Source of the DNA: a virus
DNA: 43,866 bases
Direction: 5' to 3' (one strand)
IMG/VR virus record: IMGVR_UViG_3300012008_000011
Coordinates: 1 to 43,866 of that record
The translations under genes and the position numbers were made by a program. The notes under the pieces are model-generated. The model searched no databases and was not told where the DNA came from. It saw only the letters and a program-made list of their open reading frames with translations. This document shows, piece after piece, positions 20,493-27,296 of the stretch; position 1 is the stretch's first letter, and the number at the start of each line of letters is the position of its first letter.

Positions 20493-20746
20493 GCAAGCCA
20501 GAGACATGCTCGTGGGGCGTGACTCGCGGCGGGGAGTTCGAGCCGTGCGACAAGCCAGCCGTGGCGTGGCAGGTGGACGACGATGCCCCCGAGTTCGGCG
20601 CGTATCCCGTCTGCCCAGCACACACGCGGGTAGGTCGCGCCCTCACGTTCGATGATCCTCGGAGGCCACAAGGCGATGCGTCACAGCCGTGCCGTTGCGT
20701 CTGGGATTGCAAGCACTTGTGGTGTGGATGCGCGGTGCACGCATGA
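20489..20746 (+). CDS. Cys-rich hypothetical protein
   Basis: The 85-residue product starts at ATG 20489 (ATGA, preceded by GGAGGGG). It has Cys residues near 7 and 20, C-P-A-H at about 43-46, and a C-terminal run with C-R-C, D-C-K-H-L-W-C-G-C and V-H. Two metal sites are plausible. No family is recognised. Confidence 0.5.
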   Translation: MSKPETCSWGVTRGGEFEPCDKPAVAWQVDDDAPEFGAYPVCPAHTRVGRALTFDDPRRPQGDASQPCRCVWDCKHLWCGCAVHA

Positions 20747-20913
20747 CCTGTCGCCGGAAGCGCTACACCGCCGAGGCAGCCCATGCCAAGGTCCGCCGCA
20801 TCGTCAGCCAAGACGCGGTTGTGGGGCTCACGACCGAGGGACGCGTCGAGTGGTGCGCTGAGTGCGAGGCGTGGCACGTGGAGACCAAAGCAGCATGGAG
20901 GGACGCATCGTGA
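20743..20913 (+). CDS. Mini zinc-binding protein
   Basis: The 56-residue product starts at ATG 20743 (ATGA). A basic helical N-terminus (R-K-R-Y-T-A-E-A-A-H-A-K-V-R-R-I) is followed by W-C-A-E-C-E-A-W-H-V, a Cys/His pair set typical of small zinc sites. Function is unknown. Confidence 0.5.
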   Translation: MTCRRKRYTAEAAHAKVRRIVSQDAVVGLTTEGRVEWCAECEAWHVETKAAWRDAS

Positions 20914-21662
20914 TCACCACGCACCGATCTTGCGCGAGAGGCTGCACCCGCTTCGCGATGCACCTGGCCGACTGTGAGGACCGTGACGCGTGTCGGGGAT
21001 GTATGCCGCGCGACGCTGAGCACGGATGGCTGTGCGACAGCTGCCACAACGACCTCGAGCGCTGGCTGGGTGGCGGAACTGATGGTGCCCATGCCGTGTG
21101 GGTGCATCTCGGTAGGGCTCAGGCGTCGCTGCGCTCGACCCCGTGCGACACCGACCACCGCGGCGGCGGGGAGAGTGTCGAGCCGCTCAGGTTGGCGATC
21201 TACGACACCCGCCGCTGCCTGTCTGACCGCGTGTATATCTACGGCGAGCGACTGCGTGAGGTGCTGAACATGGCCCAGCCGAAGACGCGCTTCAACATCG
21301 CGACCGAGGCACGGTTCCTGTACGGGCGACTGGCTGCGATCGAGGCCGAACCCGACTTCGTAGCGTGGCTGTTCGGCGACGAGGCGATGAGCGCCGGCGA
21401 CCCGTGCGGGCATGGTCTGCTCGGGGTGATGGTCCGCGCGCACATGGTGGCTCCATGGCGGGGTCCGATCATGCGGCTGCCGGCGCCGTGTCCCGAGTGC
21501 GACCGGATGGCGCTGGTGATGTACGGGACTCCGCGCGATCCGGCTGCCCGGAACTCGGGGGATGATTCGATCGTGTGCACGACGCGGGGATGCGGTGTGG
21601 TCATCACGCCGGAGTGGTACGAGCTCTGGGTGAAGACGCTGGCTGAGGAGGCGACGGCATGA
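20910..21662 (+). CDS. Multi-zinc-site hypothetical protein
   Basis: This 250-residue protein is taken from GTG 20910 (GTGA overlap, ATGGAGGGA upstream), although the frame is open upstream. N-terminal Cys/His pairs (C-A-R-G-C, C-R-G-C, C-D-S-C-H within about 8-50) suggest a double zinc site. The middle is helical. The C-terminal part has C-P-E-C near 205 and C-T-T-R-G-C-G near 230, a second zinc ribbon. Similar two-ribbon proteins occur in other actinophages without assigned function; nucleic-acid binding is likely. Confidence 0.55.
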   Translation: MITTHRSCARGCTRFAMHLADCEDRDACRGCMPRDAEHGWLCDSCHNDLERWLGGGTDGAHAVWVHLGRAQASLRSTPCDTDHRGGGESVEPLRLAIYDTRRCLSDRVYIYGERLREVLNMAQPKTRFNIATEARFLYGRLAAIEAEPDFVAWLFGDEAMSAGDPCGHGLLGVMVRAHMVAPWRGPIMRLPAPCPECDRMALVMYGTPRDPAARNSGDDSIVCTTRGCGVVITPEWYELWVKTLAEEATA

Positions 21663-21766
21663 TGTCGCGATGGGTCTACGAACTACTCAGGAACTGGTGG
21701 AGCAACACTCACTCCGAGGTCGTCATTCTCGACGAGGACATGCCCGACGAACTGAGGCCCGCATGA
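21659..21766 (+). CDS. 35-residue peptide
   Basis: ATG 21659 lies in an ATGA overlap and the stop (21764-21766) overlaps the next ATG. A basic, Trp-rich N-terminus (R-W-V-Y-E-L-L-R-N-W-W) is amphipathic; the C-terminus is acidic (I-L-D-E-D-M-P-D-E-L). The peptide could associate with membrane or partner proteins. Support is coupling on both sides. Confidence 0.45.
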   Translation: MMSRWVYELLRNWWSNTHSEVVILDEDMPDELRPA

Positions 21767-22041
21767 CCATCACGAGCGCTGAGGCGGCCGCGATCCTGGG
21801 GCTGACGACGAGCAGCATCCGGGCTCTCGTGCGCCGCGGGAAGATGACTCCCGTGCGTCCGGGAGCGCGTCCGCTGAGGTTCATGCGGGAGGCTGTGATC
21901 GAGCTGGAGTGGATGCGCAGAAGCCCGGCAGAGAAGGCTCGCAACGCTGATGCGGCGCGCCGCTTGCGCTCGGCTGGTCGACATGCAACGATCGGTGCAG
22001 CAAAAGAGGTGCGCCCAGGCGCAACTTCCGAAGCTACCTAG
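21763..22041 (+). CDS. HTH_17 DNA-binding protein
   Basis: This 92-residue protein starts at ATG 21763 (ATGA). It has T-S-A-E-A-A-A-I-L-G-L-T-T-S-S-I-R-A-L-V-R-R-G and a short wing R-P-G-A-R-P-L-R-F, the winged-helix of excisionase-like regulators, then a basic helix. It is the last gene of the 36-gene run and is followed at once by a terminator, so it may regulate late transcription or act as the excisionase. Confidence 0.65.
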   Translation: MTITSAEAAAILGLTTSSIRALVRRGKMTPVRPGARPLRFMREAVIELEWMRRSPAEKARNADAARRLRSAGRHATIGAAKEVRPGATSEAT

Positions 22042-22073
22042 ACAGCCGCAAGGGGCAACCTGAGCGGCTGTTT
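22042..22073 (+). terminator. Terminator ending the main early operon
   Basis: ACAGCCGC (22042-22049) pairs with GCGGCTGT (22064-22071), and T residues follow. It begins on the base after the last early stop codon. The rest of the gap to 22166 is GC-rich with no clear gene. Confidence 0.7.
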
Positions 22074-22166
22074 GCATGTTGCCATTGAGGCGCCCCAACG
22101 CCAGACGGCACCGGGAACGCAGGCAGGCGCGGGGCGGGGCAACTCGCCCCCACCGAAGGGGGCGAC

Positions 22167-22388
22167 GTGCTTGAACCCCTGACCGCCGCCGTCCAAGCCG
22201 AGTTCGCCGACTCTGAGTTCACGCCGGTCATCATCACCAAGGCCGTCGTCATCTGCCAAGCCATGGCCGACGACGGTGAGACCCGGCTCTACACCTGGAC
22301 GTCGGACGACACGCTGACGTGGGACATCGTCGGCATGTGCGAGCTTATGAGCGCGGGAGCACGCAAGCAGTACCTCGAGACGGAGTGA
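22167..22388 (+). CDS. Small hypothetical protein
   Basis: The 73-residue product starts at GTG 22167 with AAGGGGG upstream. It is acidic, with F-A-D-S-E-F-T-P-V-I-I-T-K and L-Y-T-W-T-S-D-D-T-L-T-W-D. It opens the pre-packaging gene group. No family is recognised. Confidence 0.5.
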   Translation: MLEPLTAAVQAEFADSEFTPVIITKAVVICQAMADDGETRLYTWTSDDTLTWDIVGMCELMSAGARKQYLETE

Positions 22389-22395
22389 GGATCAG

Positions 22396-22548
22396 ATGAT
22401 CGCGACCGGCAACGTCAAGGTCGAGTGCCCGATCTGCCAAGTCAAGGTCGGCATCCCGATCCGAGTGGCGAGCATGAAGGGCGCGACGATCACTCTCGCC
22501 GCAGACCATGAGTCCATCCGGGAACACCTCAGGGCACACCAAGCCTGA
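22396..22548 (+). CDS. 50-residue Cys/His zinc-finger protein
   Basis: The start is ATG 22396, 7 bp after the previous stop, with GTGAGG upstream. C-P-I-C at 11-14 and H39 / H44 (D-H-E-S-I-R-E-H) make a compact C2H2-like finger. It probably binds nucleic acid or a protein. Confidence 0.55.
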   Translation: MIATGNVKVECPICQVKVGIPIRVASMKGATITLAADHESIREHLRAHQA

Positions 22549-22665
22549 GCCATGGTCGAGCCTCTGCACGACTCCCGGACATGCCCCGTCTGCCAGGGTG
22601 TGATCCACGGGCGCAACCAGACCCAAGGCACACGCCAAGTTGGAACCCAGCAAGTAGGAGATCAC

Positions 22666-22809
22666 ATGCTCACCATCGTCCTGCTCCTCATCGCTGCCAT
22701 CCTGTTCGCGCTCGCTGCGTTCAACGTCCCCGCCTCCCGGTTCAACCTCGTGGCTGCTGGCCTGTTCGCGTGGGTCCTCGCGGTGCTGCTGCCGATGCTG
22801 TTCCGCTGA
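22666..22809 (+). CDS. Small two-span membrane protein
   Basis: The 47-residue product starts at ATG 22666 with TAGGAG at 22655-22660. Two hydrophobic helices (about 2-19 and 24-44) are separated by N-V-P-A-S-R-F-N. The frame is open back to ATG 22552, where an extra 38 residues with C-P-V-C-Q-G would add a zinc-like knuckle; the strong internal ribosome site favours the short form. Function is unknown. Confidence 0.55.
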   Translation: MLTIVLLLIAAILFALAAFNVPASRFNLVAAGLFAWVLAVLLPMLFR

Positions 22810-22855
22810 CAGTTACCCTGCCCGACACGGGCAAGTCGTAGTACGATCGCTAGTG

Positions 22856-22987
22856 CATTGTTGACTCGGTTGGTCTGCGGTGGATGGCACAGCCGCACCC
22901 CTGGCGAGAGTCCAGGAACTAGGTGTCCAGCCTTATCTCGGAGCAGTGGACGTGGAGTCCGAATCCCACACAGCCGAGTCAACAGTG
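22856..22987 (+). ncRNA. Strongly structured non-coding element
   Basis: A 17-bp closing stem (22856-22872 with 22971-22987, two G-T wobbles) encloses at least four local hairpins: TGCGG/CCGCA, CCTGG/CCAGG with a 7-nt loop (plus an outer CACC/GGTG), GTCCA/TGGAC and GTGG/CCAC. The last one resembles a tRNA T arm (T-C-C-G-A-A-T). No ORF fits the region. A small hairpin (22819-22833) and a -10-like TACGAT (22842-22847) precede it. It ends 5 nt before the start of the next gene, so it may be a stand-alone RNA or a 5' regulatory structure. It matches no RNA family that I know. Confidence 0.5.
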
Positions 22988-22992
22988 GCATC

Positions 22993-23298
22993 ATGAGCGG
23001 CATGACCATCAAGCTGAACACGCTGCTCCTCATCCTCGGCACGCTGTTCTTCGGCGCTGGTCTGATCCTCGGACTCGCACCCATGAGTCAGAGCGGCTAC
23101 GACTGTGGCTCAGCGTTCAGCCCGAACGGGTACAACGGCGCGGCCCAATGCAAGGACGCGCTGTCCGGCTGGCGTGGGGTCTCGCTCGCACTCATCATCC
23201 CCGGCGCATTGCTCGCACTCAGTGGTGGCGTGGTGACGATCAGCGACAAAGAGAAGGCCGACGATGTCCTGGAATCAGAAGAGGCGCCCACCCTCTGA
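22993..23298 (+). CDS. Two-span membrane protein
   Basis: The 101-residue product starts at ATG 22993 (ATG 23002 is an alternative). Hydrophobic helices lie at about 8-31 and 61-84. The loop between them carries Cys residues (Y-D-C-G-S ... Q-C-K) that could form a disulfide outside the cell. The C-terminus is acidic. No clear ribosome site precedes it; the structured element at 22856-22987 ends just upstream and could control its translation. Confidence 0.5.
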   Translation: MSGMTIKLNTLLLILGTLFFGAGLILGLAPMSQSGYDCGSAFSPNGYNGAAQCKDALSGWRGVSLALIIPGALLALSGGVVTISDKEKADDVLESEEAPTL

Positions 23299-23593
23299 CT
23301 ACCTCGACCCACACAAGACGGCGCGCATCATCGCTGCACACGCTGGCATCTGCCACCTGTGCGGACACGGACAAGCGACACAGGTAGACCACGTCATCGC
23401 TTGGGCAGAGTGGACCAACCCAACACTGTCAGTGCATGACGCGAGCAACCTACGACCAGCACACGGCAGTGACTGCCCCACCTGTGGACGTGACTGTCAC
23501 ACAGACAAGAGCAAGACAGAAGCGGCACGTGGCAGCACTCGCCACGCCGCCCGAGGCCGACGACCAGCCGAGCGACACCCCGGGATGATCTAA
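23264..23593 (+). CDS. HNH endonuclease (first)
   Basis: This 109-residue protein starts at ATG 23264, overlapping the previous gene by 35 bp. HNH features are C30-H-L-C33, V-D-H43 with D42, N62 in S-N-L-R-P, H67, and C-P-T-C (71-74) with C78-H79. Small HNH proteins encoded next to terminase genes assist terminase cutting in cos phages, which fits this location about 1 kb before the small subunit. Confidence 0.75.
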   Translation: MSWNQKRRPPSDYLDPHKTARIIAAHAGICHLCGHGQATQVDHVIAWAEWTNPTLSVHDASNLRPAHGSDCPTCGRDCHTDKSKTEAARGSTRHAARGRRPAERHPGMI

Positions 23594-23721
23594 ACCCACC
23601 CCCACAACAGGACCCCCTGGGGGGGTGACCCCCTCGTAGCAAGGGTAGTGCGCGACTCGGTTAGCGCGCCGGTGCCAGCGTCCGTCCCCTCGCCGTCTTA
23701 GAGAATCCGGGGGGCGTGCGT
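23594..23721. other. GC-rich inverted-repeat gap between HNH genes, candidate cos region
   Basis: Two direct copies of GACCCCCT (23611-23618 and 23627-23634) flank GGGGGGGT, which can pair with either copy. A GCGCG/CGCGC repeat follows at about 23650-23670. No gene is present. A non-coding, G/C-run-rich site between HNH genes and terminase is where cos commonly lies in actinophages, but no overhang can be deduced from the sequence alone; a transcription terminator is the alternative. Confidence 0.35.
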
Positions 23722-24411
23722 ATGCGGACACTAACCTGTGACGCCGGGCACGAGTGGTCCCACCCGGGGGGCCGAGGGCGGCCACCGAAGGCGTGCCCCG
23801 AACACAGGAGTCCCGCCTCACAGCAGGCGATCATCCGTCACCAATCCTTCTACGTTCCTCACCCTCGCCCAGTGCTGCCGGAGCCAGCGAAACTGAGCGC
23901 CGCAGAGCGATCTGCTCTCGCGCGTCGGGCCGCACTCGCCAAGTGGTCGGGCGTCCCCATCGAGGAGCGCTCCAACGGCGCGAGGCTGGCAGCCCTGGCG
24001 GGGCACGTCAAGGCTGGGCACAGTATCGGCGTGGCGCCCGTACCTGTCGTTGAGTTGCCCTGCCCGTTCTGCGGAGCGGTGATGCACGGTGTGACGCGGA
24101 GGCAGTGTGGAGCGGCCGAGTGCAGGCGCAAGGCGCAGGCGGAGCGGTCGAGGCGTCACATGCACGTGCGTCGTGCTCGTCTCCTCGGCAACGACTGGGA
24201 GCCGTTCGACCCGCTCGAGGTGTACGACCGCGACGGCTGGACCTGCGGCATCTGCGATCTGCCTGTTGACCCGAACCTAGCGAGCCCGAACCCGGGCAGC
24301 GTCTCGCTCGACCACATCGTGCCGGTATCCCTGCACGGCCCCCACACTCGCGAGAACACCCGTTGCTCGCACCTCGGCTGCAACATGAAGCGCGGTAACC
24401 GAGCCGCTTAG
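23722..24411 (+). CDS. HNH endonuclease (second)
   Basis: This 229-residue protein starts at ATG 23722 with GGGGGG about 8 bp upstream (GTG 23716 is also in frame). The N-terminal half has zinc-like pairs (C-P-F-C and C-G-A-A-E-C near 113-135) and basic helices. The C-terminal HNH domain has W-T-C-G-I-C-D, L-D-H-I-V-P, N-T-R-C-S-H and N-M-K-R-G-N. It is closely followed by terminase genes. It may be the packaging HNH partner or a mobile nuclease. Confidence 0.75.
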   Translation: MRTLTCDAGHEWSHPGGRGRPPKACPEHRSPASQQAIIRHQSFYVPHPRPVLPEPAKLSAAERSALARRAALAKWSGVPIEERSNGARLAALAGHVKAGHSIGVAPVPVVELPCPFCGAVMHGVTRRQCGAAECRRKAQAERSRRHMHVRRARLLGNDWEPFDPLEVYDRDGWTCGICDLPVDPNLASPNPGSVSLDHIVPVSLHGPHTRENTRCSHLGCNMKRGNRAA

Positions 24412-24427
24412 TTCGTCCCCGCTTGAC

Positions 24428-24444
24428 CGTGCCCTGGTGGCACG
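24428..24444 (+). promoter_or_regulatory. Small hairpin before the terminase operon
   Basis: CGTGCC (24428-24433) pairs with GGCACG (24439-24444) over a 5-nt loop, 9 bp before the CTGGAGG site of the next gene. It may mark the 5' end of the late transcript. Confidence 0.3.
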
Positions 24445-24467
24445 TACCGACCCTGGAGGTCATCGTT

Positions 24468-24665
24468 ATGGCACGTCTACAGATCGTCACCCTGCCGACC
24501 CTCGCGGTTGGCGAAGTCTCCCGGCCCGAGTTCCTGATCCTCTTCGATGAGGTCGGCGAAAAGTTCGGCGCTGAGTTGATGTCCTTCCGCGACGTCGACA
24601 TCACGGCCGTCACTGGCGCGCGCGGCGTGCTCGTCTACCAGGGCACAGTAGAGGTCATGCGATGA
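24468..24665 (+). CDS. Small hypothetical protein before terminase
   Basis: The 65-residue product starts at ATG 24468 with GGAGG upstream; a longer TTG start at 24423 lacks a site. The protein is mixed alpha/beta with L-P-T-L-A-V-G-E-V and F-L-I-L-F-D-E-V-G-E. It ends in an ATGA overlap with the terminase small subunit, so they are co-translated. Function is unknown. Confidence 0.55.
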   Translation: MARLQIVTLPTLAVGEVSRPEFLILFDEVGEKFGAELMSFRDVDITAVTGARGVLVYQGTVEVMR

Positions 24666-25021
24666 CTGCGCTGAAAGCACCCGCCGGACTCGGCAAGGCT
24701 GGCCGCGCTCAGTGGTCCGCGATCGCCGGTTCGTACGAGCTCCGCCCCGATGAGGTCACGGTGCTCGAGGATGCGTGCCGGACGTCGGACATGCTCGAGG
24801 CGTTGACCGAGGCGTGGGTCGGGGATGGTTCGCCGATGACGACCAAGGGCAGCATGGGCCAGCTCGTGATCCACCCGCTGATTGCGGAGATGGACAAGCA
24901 CCGCAAGTCGCGGGCATCGTTCCTCAAGCAGTTGGAACTGGCGAAGGCCGGCGATGAGATGCCGGCGACGAACCAGCACCGGAGTGCCGCGGTCACCAAG
25001 TGGCAGCAGCGGGGTGCATGA
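24662..25021 (+). CDS. Terminase small subunit (P27-like)
   Basis: This 119-residue protein starts at ATG 24662 (ATGA). It has L-G-K-A-G-R-A-Q-W, Y-E-L-R-P-D-E-V-T-V-L-E-D-A-C-R and K-G-S-M-G-Q-L-V-I-H-P-L, the pattern of phage P27-type small terminases. It recognises the packaging site and recruits the large subunit encoded about 0.4 kb downstream. Confidence 0.8.
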   Translation: MTALKAPAGLGKAGRAQWSAIAGSYELRPDEVTVLEDACRTSDMLEALTEAWVGDGSPMTTKGSMGQLVIHPLIAEMDKHRKSRASFLKQLELAKAGDEMPATNQHRSAAVTKWQQRGA

Positions 25022-25266
25022 TGAACGTCCCGGACGGCCCCACCGACGTCGACGATCGTCTGGTCGAGCCCGACCTTCCCCAGCGCTTCATGATCGGCGT
25101 CGCCCAGTCCCAGATCATCGCCGCGCTGGATGCGATCGACCCGGCCGGCGACCCGGAGCACGCACACGGCGAGGCCGACAAGGTTCTGCTCGCCGCGCTC
25201 GGCCCCGAGGTCAAGGCTGCGTACGACCGTCTCGTCGCTCGCACGGCATGGTGGGCGTTCTCGTGA
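25018..25266 (+). CDS. Small hypothetical protein between terminase subunits
   Basis: The 82-residue product starts at ATG 25018 (ATGA) or ATG 25021. M-N-V-P-D-G-P-T-D-V-D resembles the start of the gene at 11012. The rest is helical and ends A-R-T-A-W-W-A-F-S. No family is recognised. Confidence 0.5.
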   Translation: MMNVPDGPTDVDDRLVEPDLPQRFMIGVAQSQIIAALDAIDPAGDPEHAHGEADKVLLAALGPEVKAAYDRLVARTAWWAFS

Positions 25267-25466
25267 TGGAGTTCGCCAAGGGCGGGATCATCCCCGGCGG
25301 TCATGTCGACCTCAAGATGAAGGTAACCCGAGTCGGGCAGTGTGCCAACGGACATTGCCTCTACAGTTTCGAGTCCGGCCCAGCCGAGCATGTCGTGACA
25401 GCGGCAGAGGCTCGGGCGGGCGACCACTCGAAGATCGAGTGCCAAGCCGAACTCGATGGCGCGTAG
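25266..25466 (+). CDS. Small hypothetical protein
   Basis: The 66-residue product starts at ATG 25266 (TGATG). It has F-A-K-G-G-I-I-P-G-G-H and C-A-N-G-H-C, then a beta-rich middle. It overlaps the terminase large subunit by 11 bp. No family is recognised. Confidence 0.5.
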   Translation: MEFAKGGIIPGGHVDLKMKVTRVGQCANGHCLYSFESGPAEHVVTAAEARAGDHSKIECQAELDGA

Positions 25467-27276
25467 CCTTGCCGCCTCCCAGACCCGCACCGCCGACTCT
25501 GACTACCGCGAGATCATCGGCTGGTACGAGGATCAGCTAGAGCGTGCGACGCCGCCTGTGGGCCTCGCGTGGGAGCCGGTGAAGATCGGCCCGACGTGGC
25601 AGTACGACAACGGTTGGGTCCTGCCTGCGGTGACGCTGGGGTGGCGCAACCTGGCGTGGACGGGGCTGAACCTGTCGGCGCCCAAGGGTGGGCCGTGGAC
25701 GTACACACTTGAGCAGGCGCGGTTCATCCTGTGGGCTGACGCGCTGGACCCGGACACGGGCGAGTTCCTGTACTCGACGTCAGTGCTGCAGCGGCTCAAG
25801 GGCTGGGGCAAGGATCCGGTCGGGGCGTGCGTGTCTGCGACGGACATCTGCTCCGAGGATGCGGTGTTCGACCATTGGCGCGGTGACGTCCCGGTCGGTC
25901 GCCAGCAGGAGAACGCGTGGGTTCAGGTTGTCGCCGTGGCGCAGCAGCAGACACAGACGACCATGAAACTGTTCCCGTCACTGATCCCCTCCGAGACGCG
26001 CAAGAAGTACGGGATTCAGATCGGCAAGCTGAACGTTTGGGCCCGCGGCGACACGGCACAGATCGAAGCCGTGACCTCGAACGCGCTGACGATCGAGGGC
26101 GGGCGTCCGACGCGGATCATCCGTGTGGAGACGCAGAACTGGAACTCGTCCAACGGTGGCCACGACATGGCTGGCGCGATCGAGGGCAACGCGGCGAAGT
26201 CCCCGTCTGGTGCGGCGCGGATCCTCGACATCTGCAACGCGTACCGTCCCGGCGAGGACAGTGTCGGGCAGAAGGCGCGTGAGGCGTTCGAGGCCACGCA
26301 GGGCACCCGCTGCGAGGTCCATGCGACCGCGACGGACTGGCCCGAGTGCATCAACTGCCAGCGGCCCAAGTCGCTGGACTTCGGCCAGCTGTACGACTCG
26401 CTCGAGGCCCCGCCCGAGGCGCCGCTGACCGTTGAGGCTGTCCCCGGCGTGGTGGAGTCGATCCGGGGCGACTCGGTCTGGTTGTCGACGAAGCGGATTC
26501 TGGCGAGTGTCCTGAACCCGATGAACTCGGCGTCTGAGTCGCGGCGTAAGTGGTACAACCAGGTCTCCGCGGCTGAGGACGCATGGGCTGACCCGAACGA
26601 CGTCGTGAAGGCTTCACGGCCGGAGCGGATCCTGCCCGGTGAGGCTGTGGTCCTGTTCGGTGACGGCTCGAAGTCCGGTGACGCGACCGGGCTGGTGGCG
26701 ACACGAATCAGCGACGGTCACACACAGGTGTTGCACGTCCAGCAGCCCAAGGCCGGCCAGATCGTCGACCGCGACGCCTACGACCTCGCAGTGATCGAGG
26801 CTATGTCGACATTCAAGGTGCGGGCGTTCTGGTTCGACCCGTCCCACGCGAAGGATGACGACACCGAAGGCGACAACCGGTTCTGGTGGCCGCTGTGTGA
26901 TGAGTGGTCGAAGCGGTACGGCAAGCACCTGAAGTGCTGGCCGGTGAAGTCCGGGCCTCGCACCCATGCGGTCGCGTTCGACATGGCGTCGAGCGTCAAC
27001 CAGGCGCTGTTCGTCCCGGCGTGTGAGCAGGTGGCCGGCGAACTCGCGGCCGGGACCGTGACGTTCACCGAGTCTGCGTGGCTGCGTGAGCACATGGTCA
27101 ACGCGAAACTCGCGCCGGGCCCGTTCGGCGTCAGCGTGAGGAAAGAGAACCGTTCCTCGAGGCACAAGATCGACCTGGCCGTCTGTCTCATCGGCGGCCG
27201 GATGCTTCGCAGGATCTACCTGCTGAGCACCAAGCAAGGCACGCCCGGCAAGGGTCGCGTGATCGTTCTCCAGTAG
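25456..27276 (+). CDS. terL: Terminase large subunit
   Basis: The protein is 606 residues. The ATPase half has a degenerate P-loop L-K-G-W-G-K-D-P at 114-121 and an acidic Walker-B-like I-I-R-V-E225. The nuclease half has F-G-D403-G-S, W-F-D461-P and a late H-K-I-D acidic position, as in RNase-H-fold terminases. It pumps DNA into the prohead and cuts concatemers. Length is normal for actinophage TerL. Confidence 0.88.
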   Translation: MARSLAASQTRTADSDYREIIGWYEDQLERATPPVGLAWEPVKIGPTWQYDNGWVLPAVTLGWRNLAWTGLNLSAPKGGPWTYTLEQARFILWADALDPDTGEFLYSTSVLQRLKGWGKDPVGACVSATDICSEDAVFDHWRGDVPVGRQQENAWVQVVAVAQQQTQTTMKLFPSLIPSETRKKYGIQIGKLNVWARGDTAQIEAVTSNALTIEGGRPTRIIRVETQNWNSSNGGHDMAGAIEGNAAKSPSGAARILDICNAYRPGEDSVGQKAREAFEATQGTRCEVHATATDWPECINCQRPKSLDFGQLYDSLEAPPEAPLTVEAVPGVVESIRGDSVWLSTKRILASVLNPMNSASESRRKWYNQVSAAEDAWADPNDVVKASRPERILPGEAVVLFGDGSKSGDATGLVATRISDGHTQVLHVQQPKAGQIVDRDAYDLAVIEAMSTFKVRAFWFDPSHAKDDDTEGDNRFWWPLCDEWSKRYGKHLKCWPVKSGPRTHAVAFDMASSVNQALFVPACEQVAGELAAGTVTFTESAWLREHMVNAKLAPGPFGVSVRKENRSSRHKIDLAVCLIGGRMLRRIYLLSTKQGTPGKGRVIVLQ

Positions 27277-27296
27277 ACACGAAAAGGGGGCAACCA

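Noticed and set aside
22860-22984. A tRNA or tmRNA in the structured element
   Set aside because: One hairpin resembles a T arm, but the closing stem is 17 bp, the length is wrong, there is no anticodon loop with T33 and no tag reading frame.
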